Source of the DNA: a virus
IMG/VR virus record: IMGVR_UViG_3300020119_000126
Location: 1 to 64,000 of that record
Direction: 5' to 3' (one strand)
DNA length: 64,000 bases
Shown: positions 55,250 to 63,612 of the stretch, piece after piece
Layout of the letters: each line of letters opens with the position of its first letter
How positions within the stretch are numbered: position 1 is the stretch's first letter
Program-made: the position numbers and the translations under genes
Notes under the pieces: generated by a model
What the model saw: only the letters and a program-made list of their open reading frames with translations
The model's database searches: none
Told to the model about the DNA's origin: nothing

Positions 55250-56659
55250 CTAGCCTTGCAGCATCGCGCCGACCTGACGGAAGGACGCGCTGAGGAATAG
55301 GGTTTCCAGAACGTTCGGGTTATAGTTGCAATAGCCCTGGTAGCTATCCCACGAAAAGCGCCAGATGCTGTCGAAGTCATCAATGGGACCAGGCGCGTGC
55401 AAACGCGGCGGGCGACCAACACCCATGACGATGCCATCTGACCCACCCACGAAAATGCAGGAGTGGATGTGCAGACCCTTGGTCACATAAGCGTAAACAC
55501 CAGCACCCAGGTTGGTGCTCATGTCTACCATGATCGGCTGGTCAAAGCTCAACCGCTTGTTGGTCGTGTCGATGTCCACGATACGACGATTGGTCAACTT
55601 ACCATCGCGGAAGTCCACACCGTTCGACACGCCAAAATCGCTGGTGCGCTGAACATGGATAGACACGATGTCATTGATGGCGAAGTTGGTCATGGTCGTA
55701 CCACTGTCAAGCTGGACATAGTGCGTAGCACCAGGTTGTCCAACCTTCCAGGTTGAATCGACCATCTTGGTCGGATCATTCGGGTCAGGTGAGCCGTCAC
55801 CAGCCGCAATTGCTGCGGAGACACTGGCCTGCACCGTGATAGTGCCTGCATTGAACAGAGTCGCCTTGGGTGTCTCGACGAAACGCACGTTACGATAGGT
55901 GCCGACTTCATAGTTCAACAGACGGCTCGGATCAGCATAGGCCATGGGGGTTAGCCAATCCTTGGGGTCTGTCTGCTGCTGAAGGTCGAAGATCACGCCG
56001 GGTGAGGTGATGCAGACGATGGTACCGACTGTACCATTCAGGTTCTGCGCATAGGGCACACCACGATACTTCATGCCCAGGTGAATTTCGTTCAACTGGC
56101 TGGTGGAGATTTTGTCGTCACTGGTCAAGCCAGCAAAGCTGCTTGCGCCAGAGGCGTAGAGTTTGAAAGGAACACTGAGCATAGCATTGCGGGCCAGCAT
56201 GTCCTGCACGTCAATCATGTGCTGACCGAGCTTGTCCTGAACGATGCGGCGAATAGCCGACATATTGCCGCCCTGGTACTGCCAGTAGGTCACCAGTTCG
56301 TCGTAGACATGGTAGCTAACCTTGCCACCATAACGCTCGAACGTGATTTCCTGACCCTTGCTGTCGAAATGTGCTGAGGGCGCACTCATATCGCGCAGGC
56401 CAATGCGGTTGAAGTCGGGGTGAATGTCATACAGGCTGGTGACCGACATCGTCTTGGCGGCGCGGTTTGCCAGGTTCTGCTGGAATGAGATATACGGTGA
56501 GAAGACTGAGCGCCAGCGGTAAACATCACGCAAGACCGGATCGTAGAACATACGCTCCTTGGTCGTGATGCCTGCCCAGGGATGGTTGGCGTACAGACTC
56601 GTGTCGAATGTGGGAGAGAAGTCAGACCGTTGGTACGGTGAACCGATGATGTCAGCCAT
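55250..56659 (-). CDS. major capsid protein
   Basis: 469 residues, start ATG 56659 behind AGAGGT. Order terminase-portal-scaffold-capsid supports the call. RMFYDPVLRDVYRWRSVF, HVYDELVTYWQYQGG and DVQDMLARNAML resemble N4-gp56-type capsid proteins (P22/HK97 fold). No proteolytic delta domain; a separate scaffold precedes it. The gene is bracketed by attenuator hairpins, so its dose may be controlled separately. Confidence 0.8.
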   Translation of the reverse strand: MADIIGSPYQRSDFSPTFDTSLYANHPWAGITTKERMFYDPVLRDVYRWRSVFSPYISFQQNLANRAAKTMSVTSLYDIHPDFNRIGLRDMSAPSAHFDSKGQEITFERYGGKVSYHVYDELVTYWQYQGGNMSAIRRIVQDKLGQHMIDVQDMLARNAMLSVPFKLYASGASSFAGLTSDDKISTSQLNEIHLGMKYRGVPYAQNLNGTVGTIVCITSPGVIFDLQQQTDPKDWLTPMAYADPSRLLNYEVGTYRNVRFVETPKATLFNAGTITVQASVSAAIAAGDGSPDPNDPTKMVDSTWKVGQPGATHYVQLDSGTTMTNFAINDIVSIHVQRTSDFGVSNGVDFRDGKLTNRRIVDIDTTNKRLSFDQPIMVDMSTNLGAGVYAYVTKGLHIHSCIFVGGSDGIVMGVGRPPRLHAPGPIDDFDSIWRFSWDSYQGYCNYNPNVLETLFLSASFRQVGAMLQG

Positions 56660-56668
56660 TGTTACCTC

Positions 56669-57394
56669 TTAGAAGGTCTTACGGGAAGCCATCGCTGCAT
56701 CCATTTCCCGTTCCAGCGTAATGTACTGCTGCTGGTACTTTGGATCGCGATAATCAAGCTTCTCCATGTCATCTTGAATTTCGTTCATCGAGCGTGCCCG
56801 ATTATTGTCACGTGAGCCGAGGCTGACGGTTGGGGTAGCACCTGCCAGAAAGTTACGACGCTGTGCAGCCAGGCCCTGTTCTTCGGTGTCAGTCTGTTGT
56901 GTCTGCTGCTGCGTGGTATCTGTCTTGGTCTCATCTTGCTTGGAAGGCGTAATCTTGTCGCTCAGGCGCTTCAGGTAGGCTTCGTAGTCTTCCGGCTTGT
57001 CGAAGTCGTCCGGTGCCCGGAGGTCTTCTGGCTCAAACACCTTAAAGACATCTTTGTACTTGTCTTTAACCACGGTTGAGGTCTTAAGCAGGCTGTGCTC
57101 ACGTTCCCACTTGGTAGCTAACTTCTCGAACTTGTCTTTCTCGGAAGTCATGTCATTCAGTTGCTTCTGAATGTCCTTGGTTCCTGTGCGAACCTTGCCT
57201 TCGGCTTCTTCAGCGCGAGAGACTGCATCGTCGTAGAGTTCTTGCAGTTTTTCCTGGTCTTTTTCCAGCTTGGTGTACTTTTTGGACAGGCCGCGATACT
57301 TGGCTTCGTAGTCCACTGATTTGACGCCGTCAGTGTCGCGCTTCACCGCTTCTGAACGCGAGGCTGTAGTGTCAAGGTCAGATGTGTCAGGCAT
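56669..57394 (-). CDS. capsid scaffold protein
   Basis: Start ATG 57394 with GGGGG upstream. 241 residues: acidic coiled coil (YEAKYRGLSKKYTKLEKDQEKL... up to residue 100), proline/aspartate region, Gln/Thr-rich stretch and basic C-terminal helix that typically binds capsid. No protease motif. Immediately upstream of the capsid gene. A terminator hairpin lies just before it. Confidence 0.75.
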   Translation of the reverse strand: MPDTSDLDTTASRSEAVKRDTDGVKSVDYEAKYRGLSKKYTKLEKDQEKLQELYDDAVSRAEEAEGKVRTGTKDIQKQLNDMTSEKDKFEKLATKWEREHSLLKTSTVVKDKYKDVFKVFEPEDLRAPDDFDKPEDYEAYLKRLSDKITPSKQDETKTDTTQQQTQQTDTEEQGLAAQRRNFLAGATPTVSLGSRDNNRARSMNEIQDDMEKLDYRDPKYQQQYITLEREMDAAMASRKTF

Positions 57395-57413
57395 GAGAGA
57401 ACCCCCAAATAAA

Positions 57414-57435
57414 ATAGTCGGATTTCTCCGACTAT
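57414..57435 (-). terminator. intra-operon terminator/attenuator
   Basis: On the minus strand ATAGTCGGA-GAAA-TCCGACTAT forms a 9-bp stem with GNRA loop followed by TTTTATTT. It lies between the portal cluster and the scaffold gene, so some transcripts would end before scaffold and capsid unless antitermination or a new promoter acts. Confidence 0.75.
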
Positions 57436-57468
57436 CGTCAACTATGCCCGACAAGTGAAACCTGACAC

Positions 57469-57666
57469 TTATATGGACTTCTGAACTTTCCTGATCAGTT
57501 CGATGTCAGCCAGGTTCAGCTTGACCTTTTCTTCCCAAAAGGCCAGTTCAACCTCAACCCTGTCCTTGTCGATGTAGCGAATGAAGTAGCCCTGCGGGAA
57601 GGACTGCAAGTCTCCCCGCAATGCTTCCCGGCGTATCTTGACCGTGTCACCGTACTGAAAGGTCAT
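57469..57666 (-). CDS. hypothetical 65-residue beta-barrel-like protein
   Basis: MTFQYGDTVKIRREALRGD...DRVEVELAFWEEKVKLNLAD looks like a small SH3/KOW-type barrel. Its ATG overlaps the portal stop, so it is coupled to it. Perhaps a structural helper. Confidence 0.6.
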   Translation of the reverse strand: MTFQYGDTVKIRREALRGDLQSFPQGYFIRYIDKDRVEVELAFWEEKVKLNLADIELIRKVQKSI

Positions 57667-59303
57667 TACTGCTCACCGGGTTCCTTCATGATGGTCGAGA
57701 TAGCCTGCGTTTTGGTGTGGACCTGGACTTTGCCCTGGGATGGAGCACTGGTCGTTTCCTTGGTTTCGCTTGAGCCTGCCAACTGCTGCAAGAACTGCAA
57801 CCACTTCATGACATCTTCCTCAGTGCGCTGCGCGTCTTCGGTCAGGTTTAGCAGCTTATTGCCATCGCGGGGCGTAATCATCTGGCTCTGGATGCCAATC
57901 GCCACTTCATTCAGGTCAGCTTCACGATCACGCGGGATCATGGGTGACCAATCAACTGCCCAATCGACTTCTTCCAGATGTTTCGTGGTGATGCCAGCAA
58001 TACCCTTCTGTGCAGCCAACTGTGCTATAGCCTTGGCAATCAGGATCAGACCAGTGGTCCAGTATGTCCTGACTGCTCTAACCTTAGCCGTGAGGGGGTG
58101 CATACGGAAAGCCAGGGTCAAGGCTGAACGCTGGCTACCTTCGTCTTCGCCTTCAGCCACACCAGGGATAAACGTATCTCGACCAAACTGCTGGCGCAGG
58201 GTTTCGACATGGTTGACCATCGCCTCATTAAGTGGAGGTGGGTCAATAGCAAACACGTCTGGTTCTTCACCACCTGGCGGTGTCTGACCCAAATTGATGG
58301 CTGGCCTGGTTCCACCAATGTCCATAGTCTTGGGAGCCGTATTAACATTACGGATATAGGTGTCACGATGGCTCACTTCTTCAATCACGTCAGAAATGTC
58401 AGCCTGCCGAGCATTCATTTCCTTGGCAAGTTCAACCACGTCATCTAGCAGACTCAAGCCATAAAAGCTGCCAGCCCGTTCGCGAGGGATATAGAAGAAA
58501 GGCACCTTACCAAAGGGATTATCCATGTCATCAAACAGGAACTCGGTACTGCCAATCTTATACTTCAGCGGCTTATCACCTAGCTTGATGGTGACCTTCT
58601 TTTCGGTCCAATGCTCGATGAACAAAGGATCAGCCGCGCCATCAGCAAGGTCATAGCCAAAACGAAGATGAGCTTCGCGACCTGACATTCGGTAAATAAC
58701 CCAGGCTTCAAGCAAATACTCTGGTCGCCCAGTGTCCCATACAGGTAGAAAAAAATCAGGAAGGATATGTTCCAGCCGGATGCCATATTCCAGCTTAAGG
58801 TCTTCAGGATTCCAGCCCAGGCGAAAGACGATACCGCCCAGGAACGACTGAAGTAGCCCGGCTTCTTGCTGTAAGGAGCGCCCATTATTATCAGTCCACA
58901 CCCGGTTGATGAAGTCTTCAAGCTCATCGGCTCGTGTTCTGGCCGCATCATCCACCTTGTCTTTGCCTGGTTTATTGCGTGGCGTAATGCGGATAGGAGC
59001 CAGTGGACCTGGCGTATCATTGACCTCGCCAAATAGAACATAGCTATGCTCCATGCACACTTTCTTCAGGTAGTTAATCTGAAGGGGATAACGCAGCGCC
59101 GGATTGCCATGATCATCCACGCCTTCAGGCATAGTCTCATTGAGCCATTGCCCAGTAAAGCCCCACCAATACTTCAGGTAGCGGTCTGCCTGATAGGACC
59201 AGCGGGCAAAGGGAAAGATAGCGGGGAACTCATCCTGGGTAAAAGGAACAGTTGTGCCCGTACCTATGCGGCGGTCTTCGATGTCTTGAAAATATGAAGG
59301 CAT
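57666..59303 (-). CDS. portal protein
   Basis: 545 residues of the phage portal type: N-terminal WGFTGQWLNETMPEG, wing domain VFRLGWNPEDLKLEYG, DIPE-like HYIPRERAG, then a long stem helix and an acidic, flexible tail. Position between terminase and scaffold supports it. It forms the ring through which DNA enters and leaves the head. Confidence 0.8.
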   Translation of the reverse strand: MPSYFQDIEDRRIGTGTTVPFTQDEFPAIFPFARWSYQADRYLKYWWGFTGQWLNETMPEGVDDHGNPALRYPLQINYLKKVCMEHSYVLFGEVNDTPGPLAPIRITPRNKPGKDKVDDAARTRADELEDFINRVWTDNNGRSLQQEAGLLQSFLGGIVFRLGWNPEDLKLEYGIRLEHILPDFFLPVWDTGRPEYLLEAWVIYRMSGREAHLRFGYDLADGAADPLFIEHWTEKKVTIKLGDKPLKYKIGSTEFLFDDMDNPFGKVPFFYIPRERAGSFYGLSLLDDVVELAKEMNARQADISDVIEEVSHRDTYIRNVNTAPKTMDIGGTRPAINLGQTPPGGEEPDVFAIDPPPLNEAMVNHVETLRQQFGRDTFIPGVAEGEDEGSQRSALTLAFRMHPLTAKVRAVRTYWTTGLILIAKAIAQLAAQKGIAGITTKHLEEVDWAVDWSPMIPRDREADLNEVAIGIQSQMITPRDGNKLLNLTEDAQRTEEDVMKWLQFLQQLAGSSETKETTSAPSQGKVQVHTKTQAISTIMKEPGEQ

Positions 59304-59537
59304 TTAGAGTTCCTTTAACCAGAGTGTCTTGACCCATCCAATGAGGCCACCATACTCCACCAGGGAATAGGGGTCTTGGATTGGCAAGGTATAGATGTGA
59401 TAAACGGTTTCACCTGCATCAGCGCAACCACCCCGGTAGCCTTTACAGCGCCGGGCAGTTTCAGATGGCCCCATACGTATTTGGACATTGACCAGCGTTT
59501 CGCGTGGTTCAAGTTCCATGATTCGCTTTAAGGTCAT
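59304..59537 (-). CDS. hypothetical 77-residue protein
   Basis: ATGA overlap with the gene before it and a one-base overlap with portal after it. ARRCKGYRGGCADAGETVYHIYTLP shows two cysteines in a basic patch, perhaps a small binding module. No family recognised. Confidence 0.6.
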   Translation of the reverse strand: MTLKRIMELEPRETLVNVQIRMGPSETARRCKGYRGGCADAGETVYHIYTLPIQDPYSLVEYGGLIGWVKTLWLKEL

Positions 59538-59788
59538 CGTCGTCTGCGCCTGATGACCTGCTTGGTCCCTACAATCGGACTATCATAGAAGCCTTTGGCT
59601 ATCCAGAAGCAGAGTCGAGCCAGTTTATGGTCCAGCATGAGCAATTGACCCCAACGGTTGAAGGTCAGGCCAATAATTCGGCATGCCGAAAATCTAACGT
59701 CTGCGATGGCGTCTGAAATGTCGGTCTTTAAGCGGCCTATCTCGACGATCAGTGCGCGTAGTAGCAACCGGATACGTTCCATCATCAT
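59534..59788 (-). CDS. hypothetical protein overlapping the terminase end
   Basis: The long form starts at 59788, inside terL, giving 84 residues; a short form from ATG 59635 would have 34. The C-terminus is strongly basic (KQVIRRRRR). Palindrome copy 15 lies in the shared part. The long overlap makes the exact start uncertain. Confidence 0.45.
   Translation of the reverse strand: MMMERIRLLLRALIVEIGRLKTDISDAIADVRFSACRIIGLTFNRWGQLLMLDHKLARLCFWIAKGFYDSPIVGTKQVIRRRRR
59677..59690. repeat. dispersed palindrome copy 15 (TTCGGCATGCCGAA)
   Basis: Perfect copy just past the terL stop. Confidence 0.9.
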
Positions 59789-61499
59789 CCTGTGCGTCTT
59801 CCCAATAATATCTGCGCATGTAAAGTGCGCTCATACAGATTCCCATGACTAAATCTTGTCGAATCTTGGTATCCGGCAAAACATAGTTGGTCAGTTGGTT
59901 CGAGAGGTGCGATATATAGGGGAAAACCATCAATCGCTTGCCCATAAACATCTTGGCGGCGTTCAAAGCCAGGTATTTGCCATTTTGGGCCATGTTCAAC
60001 CCCTCAGCATGGAGACTCATCATGGCAAACACCAACTCATCGAAGCCTTTTTGCACCCCAGTGGCATCAAAAGCATTCCTACCCTGCGCCCGGTAGAGTT
60101 TGACGTACCTTTCATACTCGGTCAGGAAGGGCCAGTAGCTGCCATTGCCAAAAACCCAGTTAAAACCACGCAGATAGGCAGGTTTTTCGGGAAACTCGGT
60201 AATATCCCAGGCAAAAATGGCTGCCGAGTTACGGTCAGGTGGATTGCCTTGACCCGGATCAGCTATAACGATGTACTGCCGACCCGCTTTATGGTCTGGT
60301 GGCATCTCCCACTGGTAAACCCCGATTTTTTGGCTGGTTTTCTTGATGAAATAGTATTCCGGCAGGTCTTCCAGCTTAATCGGCGTCTTCCCCCTGGTCC
60401 GTTCTATCACCTCACGTGCTTCTTTGACCGTGGCCTGCGCCTGATCCATGATATGGTCCAATCCATCATCTGTGCAATCCTTCACCATATCAGGTGGGAA
60501 GTGCTCACCGCGACCCATAGGTCGCTTGGCGGCCATCCACTGGTCAACATCAACGCCTTCACCACCCACGCGGCGCTTGAGGTTCGTGATGTCAGACTTG
60601 GTCAGGTAGATATTGTCCCAGGACGCGGGGTTGAAGGACTTATAGGTGTCCGGCTCCCACTCCGCCATGTCATAGCGCATCCATAACTGAGGGTTATCAC
60701 CTGCATTGGCGACCAAATTGAGCTTTCCCAGTTTGGCACGACCCTGAATCTGGCCGCGCAAACGGCTGCCCAAGTCCCTAATCAGATCATCCAGTTCCAT
60801 AATCTTCTCAGCCTGGTCCAAGAAGATGATGTCCCCTTCCAATGTCCTGACCTTTTCCGGGTCATGCTCGATGGATAGGATTTCGATAGTGCTCTCCCCT
60901 ATATAGTCCGACTTCAGCACGAACTGTGGATAGGGCTTCTTGGGGAAGTTCCAGACAAAGCGGTCAAACCAGGGCGTGCCAGAGAAGTTCATCATGATGT
61001 ACTTATAGACTTCCATGGCCTGGATCATCTGCGGAGCCACAGCGAAGCCTCGGAAGTTAGGCGTGGTCATCGCCAATACCGCCAGGATGGTGGCAATGGC
61101 GGCTGTTTTACCTGACCCAAAGCCACCTACTACTGTCACTTCCGGCTGAGGACACAAAAACCAGTCCTTCTGCCAGGGTTGCCATAACCAACCATGCTTG
61201 TGCCAGAACAGTGGGTAGCCTTCCATGTCCCACTGCATGGTGTATTCGATGTCATCATGGACAAACAGGCGTTCGGGCCGATCCGCCTCATTCCACTTCT
61301 GATAAAGAAAAGCCCAACCACGAGCCTTGTCCTCATCAAAGGGCTGCGGAGTACGCATCCAGCGAGTGCCAGAAGTGGGCGCACGCATATAGTAGTCTGT
61401 AATATAGTTCGGGTCAGTCTTACCCCGTTCCATAATTTCATAGTCAGCCTGCGACATGCGGTAAATCTGGCGCTGGGCGTTAACCGGGCGCTTGCTCAT
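59694..61499 (-). CDS. terL: terminase large subunit
   Basis: 601 residues from ATG 61499 (ATGA overlap; an earlier in-frame ATG at 61532 is inside the previous gene). Walker A VVGGFGSGKTAA at about 125-132, Walker B IIFLDQAE at about 224-231 (DE replaced by DQ), and the nuclease acidic motif VIADPGQG near 410, then RGFNWVFG and ARMK-like C-terminal region. This is the ATP-driven DNA-packaging motor with headful or site nuclease. Confidence 0.9.
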   Translation of the reverse strand: MSKRPVNAQRQIYRMSQADYEIMERGKTDPNYITDYYMRAPTSGTRWMRTPQPFDEDKARGWAFLYQKWNEADRPERLFVHDDIEYTMQWDMEGYPLFWHKHGWLWQPWQKDWFLCPQPEVTVVGGFGSGKTAAIATILAVLAMTTPNFRGFAVAPQMIQAMEVYKYIMMNFSGTPWFDRFVWNFPKKPYPQFVLKSDYIGESTIEILSIEHDPEKVRTLEGDIIFLDQAEKIMELDDLIRDLGSRLRGQIQGRAKLGKLNLVANAGDNPQLWMRYDMAEWEPDTYKSFNPASWDNIYLTKSDITNLKRRVGGEGVDVDQWMAAKRPMGRGEHFPPDMVKDCTDDGLDHIMDQAQATVKEAREVIERTRGKTPIKLEDLPEYYFIKKTSQKIGVYQWEMPPDHKAGRQYIVIADPGQGNPPDRNSAAIFAWDITEFPEKPAYLRGFNWVFGNGSYWPFLTEYERYVKLYRAQGRNAFDATGVQKGFDELVFAMMSLHAEGLNMAQNGKYLALNAAKMFMGKRLMVFPYISHLSNQLTNYVLPDTKIRQDLVMGICMSALYMRRYYWEDAQDDDGTYPVATTRTDRRDRPLKDRHFRRHRRR

Positions 61500-61708
61500 C
61501 GAACAATGCCACCCAATGAGGTCGCATTCCACAACGAATTGTCATCAGTGTCGAGCTTGATGAAGAAAATGGTGCTATCTGAGTCCAACTTCATCCACTG
61601 CGACCCGTTGGTCATATGGACTATGGCAGGCTTATCACCTTGCAGCCATGCCTGGAAGATAGCTAAATAGCCCTGGTCAGTCGGGCCGAGCTTGATTGGT
61701 TCAGTCAT
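61496..61708 (-). CDS. hypothetical 70-residue protein
   Basis: Beta-rich (GPTDQGYLAIFQAWLQGDKPAIVHMTNGSQ) with no obvious motif. It sits between the tandem HTH gene and terL, coupled to terL by ATGA. Confidence 0.6.
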   Translation of the reverse strand: MTEPIKLGPTDQGYLAIFQAWLQGDKPAIVHMTNGSQWMKLDSDSTIFFIKLDTDDNSLWNATSLGGIVR

Positions 61709-62165
61709 AGAGATATTCCACGTAATCCATTAGTGTCCAGCCCCGGTCTCCAAAGTTCGTCACCGGAATGCCAGCCTGACTGAGCAGGTCGAATTGACGA
61801 TATATAGTCTGCCGCCTGACCCCACTGCTTTTGGCATACTTGGTCGGGGAGACTTCATTACCTCGCACCAAATCCTGGTACAGACTGACCAGTCTTTGTG
61901 CTGCCGTCTTGTGTGTATTGCCGTAAGTCATGGACAGCAGGTCAAAGCTAACGTCCTGAAAACTACCAAAAGCCCACTCGCCGTGGTCGATATTGGCGAT
62001 AGGGAAACCCATGCGCTTGAGCAGCGCGAGTTGGTAGTAAACTGATTGCCTCTTGATGCCATGTTCTGCGGCGTATTGCGCTGGTGAGACTGGAAACCCT
62101 TGGGCCAGGTGTCTGTAAAGCATGACTAGCCGTTGGCTTCCGGTGTATTGAGGCTCGTCGTTCAC
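61701..62165 (-). CDS. tandem helix-turn-helix protein, candidate small terminase
   Basis: GTG start at 62165. Two related winged-helix units, about residues 8-65 (SPAQYAAEHGIKRQSVYYQL) and 87-145 (SPTKYAKSSGVRRQTIYRQF), separated by a linker. Directly upstream of terL, where the small terminase normally lies and DNA-site recognition is needed. Alternatively a late regulator. 154 residues. Confidence 0.6.
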   Translation of the reverse strand: MNDEPQYTGSQRLVMLYRHLAQGFPVSPAQYAAEHGIKRQSVYYQLALLKRMGFPIANIDHGEWAFGSFQDVSFDLLSMTYGNTHKTAAQRLVSLYQDLVRGNEVSPTKYAKSSGVRRQTIYRQFDLLSQAGIPVTNFGDRGWTLMDYVEYLYD

Positions 62166-62407
62166 GCCAGTTCTTCGTCATCCTCCTCATCATCATCAAA
62201 GTCAATGCCGTTGATGCGGGCCATCAGTTCGCCAGCCAGCTTCATGGCTATATAGTCATTCGGAAGCTCACTGCGAACTCCCAGGAAAACGCGGGCCATC
62301 GCTGACCCCATGTCGAAGTAAGGGTCGTTTTCATGATTGGATGGTTCGGGGTTCATGTCGCGTAGAAACTCCCCCAGGTTGTAGTAGAAGCGTTGTGGTG
62401 GCAGCAT
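62162..62407 (-). CDS. acidic-tail hypothetical protein
   Basis: Start taken at ATG 62407 behind AAGGGGG; a longer form reaching 62590 has no ribosome site. Helical with an acidic end (DFDDDEEDDEELA). First gene of the minus-strand late operon. Confidence 0.6.
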   Translation of the reverse strand: MLPPQRFYYNLGEFLRDMNPEPSNHENDPYFDMGSAMARVFLGVRSELPNDYIAMKLAGELMARINGIDFDDDEEDDEELA

Positions 62408-62577
62408 CGGAATCCCCCTTACGAGTAGTGTTGAGCTTGGCTGACAAGCAGGACTTGACATCTCACGTGGGAACCCCCCGGAAAAATAGAGAAGCCTCAC
62501 ATGACCACCCCAAGAATTCAAATGGGTGTGGTCTGTTAGTTGGGCAATCTCGTAAGTGAACCTATAGGGGGGTCTAC
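62408..62577. promoter_or_regulatory. divergent intergenic region between late operon and right-end genes
   Basis: 170 bases without a gene. It contains GACCACCCC/GGGTGTGGTC (around 62500-62530), able to form a hairpin, and CCTATAGGGG at 62561-62570 next to the 62578 start. No convincing sigma70 pair was found for the late operon, which points to another polymerase or an activator. Confidence 0.45.
62561..62570 (+). promoter_or_regulatory. CTATAGGGG box before 62578
   Basis: First of the TATAGGGG-like boxes in the right-end region. The G-run may also serve as the ribosome site. Confidence 0.4.
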
Positions 62578-62949
62578 ATGTTACGCACACTCACATCTGT
62601 GACAGTCTCTGCATCTGGTCATGTTTCAGCGTCTTCTGGTGAAGAAGACAATCGTCGTGTCCGTGTCTCGGCTGGCAATGGCTTGGACAACGTCTTCCTG
62701 GCTTGGGTCAAGGCCAAGGCTGAAGCTAAGGGTTTGAGCATCAAGGTCATTCCCAATCGCAGCAACGGTCAGACGCTCTTGTTCATCGGCAAGGATGACA
62801 AGGACCGTGAAGCCCAGGCTGAATTGGTCATCGACTTCGGCACATTCCTCAGCAATGCTCGTGACAGCGAGTACAACGGTACGTTGCAGAGGACGTATTG
62901 GCTTGGTGCTCCTCGCATCAGTGTCAATCTCGGTGCCTTTGGCGAGTAA
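62578..62949 (+). CDS. hypothetical 123-residue protein
   Basis: Beta-rich start (LRTLTSVTVSASGHVSASSG) and basic middle (KAKAEAKGLSIKVIPNRSNGQ). First gene of the right-end rightward cluster. A 12-bp stem-loop follows its stop. Codon usage is clean, suggesting high expression. No family recognised. Confidence 0.65.
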   Translation: MLRTLTSVTVSASGHVSASSGEEDNRRVRVSAGNGLDNVFLAWVKAKAEAKGLSIKVIPNRSNGQTLLFIGKDDKDREAQAELVIDFGTFLSNARDSEYNGTLQRTYWLGAPRISVNLGAFGE

Positions 62950-62956
62950 TCAACAT

Positions 62957-62983
62957 TGTCCCTCGCTCATTGAGTGGGGGACA
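62957..62983 (+). terminator. 12-bp stem-loop after the 123-residue gene
   Basis: TGTCCCTCGCTC pairs with GAGTGGGGGACA around the loop ATT; a weak T-rich tail follows. Likely a terminator or RNA-stability element. Confidence 0.6.
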
Positions 62984-63004
62984 TCTCAATTCTTTCGCAA
63001 TCAT

Positions 63005-63017
63005 CTATATATAGGGG
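63005..63017 (+). promoter_or_regulatory. CTATATATAGGGG box before 63026
   Basis: Thirteen-base element eight bases from the ATG. The TATATATA part could be a promoter core and GGGG the start site or ribosome site. Confidence 0.45.
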
Positions 63018-63025
63018 TAAACATC

Positions 63026-63223
63026 ATGTTCAAGAATTTTCTGATTGTTGCAGCTAATGACTATGCCAAAGCAATGTCATCCTCAAATCCGAGCATTGCA
63101 CAGCGTCAACTCATCACTGTCTACACGGCAGTGAATACCGCAGTGAAAGATGGGTCAGGCTCAATGAGCATGGCTGTGGCAAAGAAGTATGGTGAGTTCA
63201 TTTCTCGTTACACCAGGGCTTAG
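63026..63223 (+). CDS. hypothetical 65-residue protein
   Basis: MFKNFLIVAANDYAKAMSSS... is a small helical protein (QLITVYTAVNTAVKDG). It follows the TATATATAGGGG box. No homologue recognised by eye. Confidence 0.55.
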   Translation: MFKNFLIVAANDYAKAMSSSNPSIAQRQLITVYTAVNTAVKDGSGSMSMAVAKKYGEFISRYTRA

Positions 63224-63400
63224 GCTCTGGTTCTTTTGGCAACTATCAGGCGTAATTGAACGAGCGTTTGATTAGCAGGGTAATCCTCTTACCTCAAATT
63301 ACAGGATTGGCACTACATTTAATCCTTTCATTAATGTGCAAATATATACTTTGCATCATAGCAGCAGTTATCCACCCCCTTTAGCTGCTGCTATGTCCTT
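63224..63400. other. intergenic stretch with a strong hairpin
   Basis: No gene in this 177-base gap. CATAGCAGCAG (63357-63367) pairs with CTGCTGCTATG (63385-63395), an 11-bp stem with a 17-nt loop, just before the next TATATAGGGG box. Confidence 0.5.
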
Positions 63401-63430
63401 TATATATATAGGGGCTTATCCATATAGGGT
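63401..63430 (+). promoter_or_regulatory. TATATATATAGGGG plus second CATATAGGGT box
   Basis: Two close boxes at 63401-63414 and 63421-63430 precede the gene at 63436. They repeat the element seen at 62561 and 63005. Confidence 0.45.
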
Positions 63431-63435
63431 TTATC

Positions 63436-63612
63436 ATGAACAGCCAGAATGATGCGCCGAGCATACAGTCTATTCGTTCTCTATCGTCAGAAGACAAGGC
63501 TAAGGTCTGTGTATCAGTCAAAGCCTTGATTGAGAAGCTTAAGTCTAATAAGGAGAAGGGTAATAATGAGTATCATGCGGTTACAGTCCACCAAGAACGG
63601 CATGACAGGTAA
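63436..63612 (+). CDS. 58-residue hypothetical protein
   Basis: MNSQNDAPSIQSIRSLSSED... a charged helical peptide (KVCVSVKALIEKLKSNKEKG). The ATG lies behind two TATAGGG-type boxes; its end overlaps the next gene by 47 bases. Likely real because of the upstream elements. Confidence 0.5.
   Translation: MNSQNDAPSIQSIRSLSSEDKAKVCVSVKALIEKLKSNKEKGNNEYHAVTVHQERHDR

Noticed and set aside
385-59690. Dispersed palindromes as CRISPR repeats or transposon ends
   Set aside because: No regular spacers, no array, no flanking target duplications; the units are single and far apart.
59907-59930. TATATAGGGG-like sequence within the terminase gene as promoter
   Set aside because: Antisense within a conserved coding region and not followed by a gene; similar chance matches exist near 49967 and 52661.
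57688-60686. Long + strand frames opposite portal and terminase genes
   Set aside because: Antisense shadows of well-supported minus-strand genes; no ribosome sites and no protein-like composition.
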